Source of the DNA: Flavobacteriales bacterium
Lineage (GTDB): Bacteria > Bacteroidota > Bacteroidia > Flavobacteriales_D > Parvicellaceae
DNA length: 8,362 nucleotides
Reading direction: 5' to 3'
Assembly (NCBI GenBank): GCA_026993705.1
Contig: JALWSJ010000067.1
Span: forward strand, 1-8,362
The notes beneath the pieces were generated by a model. It saw only the letters and a program-made list of their open reading frames with translations, searched no databases and was not told the DNA's origin. The position numbers and the translations under genes are program-made. Shown piece by piece: positions 6,496 to 8,362 of the stretch (position 1 is the first letter of the stretch; each line of letters begins with the position of its first letter).

Positions 6496-7180
6496 CTCTC
6501 AATTGATATTTTAGTTCCGCCAACTTCCAATCCGTTTCATTATCAATATCTTGAGCTTCCAATTCACTCAATACAATACACCCCGTATTTTCCGTCCATA
6601 TTTTTTTCTCCTTTTTCAACACATCTGTTTTACTAAAGTAAAATTGACCTGCATCGTGGTAAATCGGTTCTAAATCTTGCGAACGGGTATTCATATGTTC
6701 TGGATATAACATTTTCACCTTACCATCTTCTATTTTCATCGACCGCTGAACAGGAAAACTATATGGCAACACAGCAAACACAGCATCCAATTTCTCTCGC
6801 ATCAGTTTTTCTTCAGCCCTTTTCAATTGCTCAACACTTACAAACGGAGCAGTAGGATAAACACAACAATAACATTCAAACTCCTCTCCCTTCTCTTCGT
6901 ATCGCTCTATCACTTCCAAAAGCACATCAACCGTAGTCGCAAAATCATCCGAATTGGCTTCACTCCTAAAAAAAGGAACGCTCGCTCCATATTTCTTTGC
7001 CACCTCCGCAATATCTCTGTCATCGGTAGAAACCATCACCTCATCAAAAAGCCCCGATTTCAAAGCCGTTTCAATAGAATATGCTAAAATAGGTTTCCCC
7101 AAAAAAGATTTTATATTTTTCCGAGGTATCCGTTTACTCCCCCCCCTCGCCGGAATGATAGCTATTTTTTTCGTCTGCAT
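6485..7180 (-). CDS. pseF: Pseudaminic acid cytidylyltransferase PseF
   Basis: Activates pseudaminic acid with CTP to CMP-pseudaminic acid, the donor for glycosyltransferases; cytoplasmic, 231 residues, standard length. The CMP-sugar synthetase signature IPARGGSKRIPRKN (9-22) forms the nucleotide-binding loop. VSTDD (50-54), YPTAPF (108-113), and RSQDLEPIYHDAGQFYF (166-182) follow; the last is diagnostic of PseF against NeuA. The C-terminal DIDNETDW (211-218) holds the metal-binding aspartates. This is the first gene of the operon. The ATG at 7180 is supported by the loop beginning at residue 9. The 3' end overlaps pseG by 11 bp. Upstream lie a candidate promoter (7221-7228) and then the second repeat copy. 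Confidence 0.95.
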   Translation of the reverse strand: MQTKKIAIIPARGGSKRIPRKNIKSFLGKPILAYSIETALKSGLFDEVMVSTDDRDIAEVAKKYGASVPFFRSEANSDDFATTVDVLLEVIERYEEKGEEFECYCCVYPTAPFVSVEQLKRAEEKLMREKLDAVFAVLPYSFPVQRSMKIEDGKVKMLYPEHMNTRSQDLEPIYHDAGQFYFSKTDVLKKEKKIWTENTGCIVLSELEAQDIDNETDWKLAELKYQLRDVK

Positions 7181-7220
7181 ACAATTTGGATTCTTTCCAT
7201 AACAAAAGTAAAGATTTCTA

Positions 7221-7228
7221 CAAATCTA
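7221..7228 (-). promoter_or_regulatory. Candidate Bacteroidota-type promoter (-7 box) for the pse operon
   Basis: On the minus strand this reads TAGATTTG, an exact match to the Bacteroidota -7 consensus TAnnTTTG, about 40 bp ahead of the pseF ATG. The -33 TTG element is not clear (only TG followed by a T-run at about the right distance). It overlaps an inverted repeat, AGATTT at 7212-7217 and AAATCT at 7222-7227, which could be an operator. A second TAnnTTTG match, TACTTTTG, lies at 7203-7210. Confidence 0.35.
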
Positions 7229-7280
7229 TAAAGACTTCACCTAAAAAACATTTGATATAATTCCCTTATTTTAATGATTT

Positions 7281-7419
7281 GGGCGTTCCCCATTTTGCTA
7301 AAACAACATTTCGCTCTCGCTCAACGATTGTTTCAGCAAAACAGGTCGGGCTATCCACTATATCTTTTGTGTTGCATATGAGCAACAACACAAAAGGATG
7401 CCGTTTCTATCCCTAACGC
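7281..7419 (-). repeat. Structured intergenic repeat, copy 2
   Basis: On the minus strand it runs from GCGTTAGGGATAGAA (7419-7405) through CGGCATC, hairpin A (7396-7386 paired with 7374-7364, identical stem to copy 1), GATAGCCCGACC, and hairpin B to GGGAACGCCC (7290-7281). Hairpin B pairs 7335-7341 with 7293-7299 and 7328-7333 with 7301-7306, and its sequence is unrelated to hairpin B of copy 1. It lies between the membrane-protein gene and pseF, in the same direction as both. Its GGGAACGCCC end faces the pse operon, as does that of copy 1. Confidence 0.8.
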
Positions 7420-7468
7420 GAGCGGAATGAGTGCATAGAAAGTGAGTTTTAGTTTCTTTAGATGATGA

Positions 7469-7668
7469 AAAAATCTTTTGCTTATGCTCAAAACAACAAA
7501 CTTTAAGAATTTTTGAATCTTTCTTTTTCTCAATACTGTCGTTGTAAAATTTTGTAGTAACTCGTTACAACAAAAATTTTACGCCTAAGTCTTGAAAAAA
7601 ATAAATTCTTCAAATTCTCCATAAAGTTCATTGCATTGAGCATAGCACCGGTTATGGAAAAGATTTTT
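7469..7668. repeat. Imperfect ~200-bp palindrome with central hairpin
   Basis: Concentric matching arms share a centre near 7563: 7469-7479 with 7658-7668 (11 bp), 7483-7491 with 7636-7644 (9 bp), 7499-7505 with 7622-7628 (7 bp), 7507-7512 with 7612-7617 (6 bp), and a central hairpin, 7544-7561 with 7564-7582, with one mismatch and one bulged base. There is no credible protein. It could be a MITE-like element, the remains of an insertion sequence, or a structured transcript. Together with 7181-7468 (promoter region and repeat copy 2) this accounts for the 496-bp gap between pseF and the membrane-protein gene. Confidence 0.6.
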
Positions 7669-7676
7669 GAAAAACA

Positions 7677-8362
7677 TCACCCCAAATAATTATTCAACAC
7701 CACCCCAATCACCAAAAGAAAGAATAAAAACTCACCTAATTTTTCCTTCTCGAAATAAACAAAAAAATAAGTTAACGCAATACTACATACGGGAGCCATT
7801 AACAAAAAAATTTCAACCGAAGAAATCTTTACCAGCAATATCACACTTAACAACAAAGAAACCATAGCAAAAAGCAACAAAGAATTGGTTAACTTTTTAA
7901 ATCGCATGGTATTGGAATGTCTTTGCCGATTAATTTCTACAAACCCCAACAAAGTTAAAATAGAGAGATACACCAACAATACCTTTGCAAAAAGATTATC
8001 CGAAACAGTAATATAAGCTGAACTTTCAAATAAATGATTCAAATTATACGCTTCAACAGCATCAAAAAGTAAGAATGAAGAAAAATAATACACCAAAATA
8101 ATCAGTATTGCTAACAAAGGCAATAAAAATTCCTTCATGTTAAACGGACGGAAAACAAACCACACCATCCATATCATTGGGAAATAAACGATAGAAGGCA
8201 GATAAAACAAACAAGCCAAAACAACATAAAACCCGGCATCAAACATCTCAGACTTACAACTGACTTGACTATGAATATTTGCCAATCGTTGAAAAGCCAA
8301 TATCAGAAAAAAATTAGAAACAGCAATAGGATGTAACATTATCGTACCAGTGAAAACACTCA
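7677..8362 (-). CDS. Multi-pass inner-membrane protein, DUF6427-like, N-terminus beyond the window
   Basis: The reading frame is open to the window edge, so the protein is truncated at its N-terminus; the Met at 8339 is probably internal, because residues SVFTGTI precede it without a stop. From that Met there are 220 residues with about six hydrophobic segments (about 35-63, 71-92, 117-134, 151-170, 173-195 and 203-217). The segment SNFFLILAFQRL (8-19) followed by EMFDAGFYVVLACLFY (31-46) resembles the DUF6427 family of Flavobacteriia membrane proteins as I remember it. Its function is unknown. It is on the same strand as the pse operon, but 496 bp of repeat-rich DNA separates them, so it is probably a separate backbone transcript. 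Confidence 0.7.
   Translation of the reverse strand, partial: SVFTGTIMLHPIAVSNFFLILAFQRLANIHSQVSCKSEMFDAGFYVVLACLFYLPSIVYFPMIWMVWFVFRPFNMKEFLLPLLAILIILVYYFSSFLLFDAVEAYNLNHLFESSAYITVSDNLFAKVLLVYLSILTLLGFVEINRQRHSNTMRFKKLTNSLLLFAMVSLLLSVILLVKISSVEIFLLMAPVCSIALTYFFVYFEKEKLGEFLFFLLVIGVVLNNYLG

Noticed and set aside
6827..7202. Two plus-strand frames of 82-86 residues antisense to pseF
   Set aside because: Both oppose the conserved PseF N-terminal region and are explained by its codon composition.
7351..7533. 60-residue reading frame on the minus strand between pseF and the membrane-protein gene
   Set aside because: It is made of repeat copy 2 and the left arm of the palindrome, with no family resemblance and a basic, low-complexity composition.
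7667..7867. 66-residue plus-strand frame opposite the end of the membrane-protein gene
   Set aside because: It is lysine/proline-rich translation of the complement of transmembrane codons, with no recognisable domain.

Overview
The window looks like a surface-glycan locus of a Flavobacteriia-type Bacteroidota. The DNA is AT-rich and the genes lack Shine-Dalgarno sites. A TAnnTTTG-type promoter box lies ahead of the main operon. The truncated membrane protein at the right edge resembles a family I associate with Flavobacteriia (DUF6427). Genus cannot be fixed from the sequence; Capnocytophaga, Tenacibaculum and Flavobacterium relatives are all possible.

Left part (1-2176, plus strand): the C-terminal half of an acyl-CoA/amino-acid adenylating enzyme, a FabG-like short-chain dehydrogenase and a PseH-type GNAT N-acetyltransferase. 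They are closely spaced and probably form the end of an operon that begins outside the window. The adenylating-enzyme frame is interrupted by TAG at 4-6, although conserved family sequence continues on its 3' side.

Middle (2183-3570, minus strand): trmB (tRNA m7G46 methyltransferase) and a PIG-L/LmbE zinc deacetylase, 2 bp apart and convergent with pseH, whose stop is only 6 bp from that of trmB.

Right-centre (3744-7180, minus strand): a tightly overlapping operon pseF - pseG - formyltransferase-like gene - pseI. PseH, PseG, PseI and PseF give the last four steps to CMP-pseudaminic acid; PseB and PseC are not in the window. The extra genes (adenylating enzyme, SDR, formyltransferase-like protein, PIG-L deacetylase) suggest, by inference, a pseudaminic acid whose N-acyl groups are not simply acetyl.

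Intergenic DNA: two diverged copies of a structured repeat (3594-3744 plus strand, 7281-7419 minus strand) flank the four-gene pse operon in inverted orientation. Each has a conserved core, a conserved hairpin and a second hairpin whose sequence differs between copies but whose pairing is kept. Next to the right-hand copy, 7469-7668 is an imperfect ~200-bp palindrome centred near 7563. The window ends inside a multi-pass membrane protein (7677 to the edge, minus strand).
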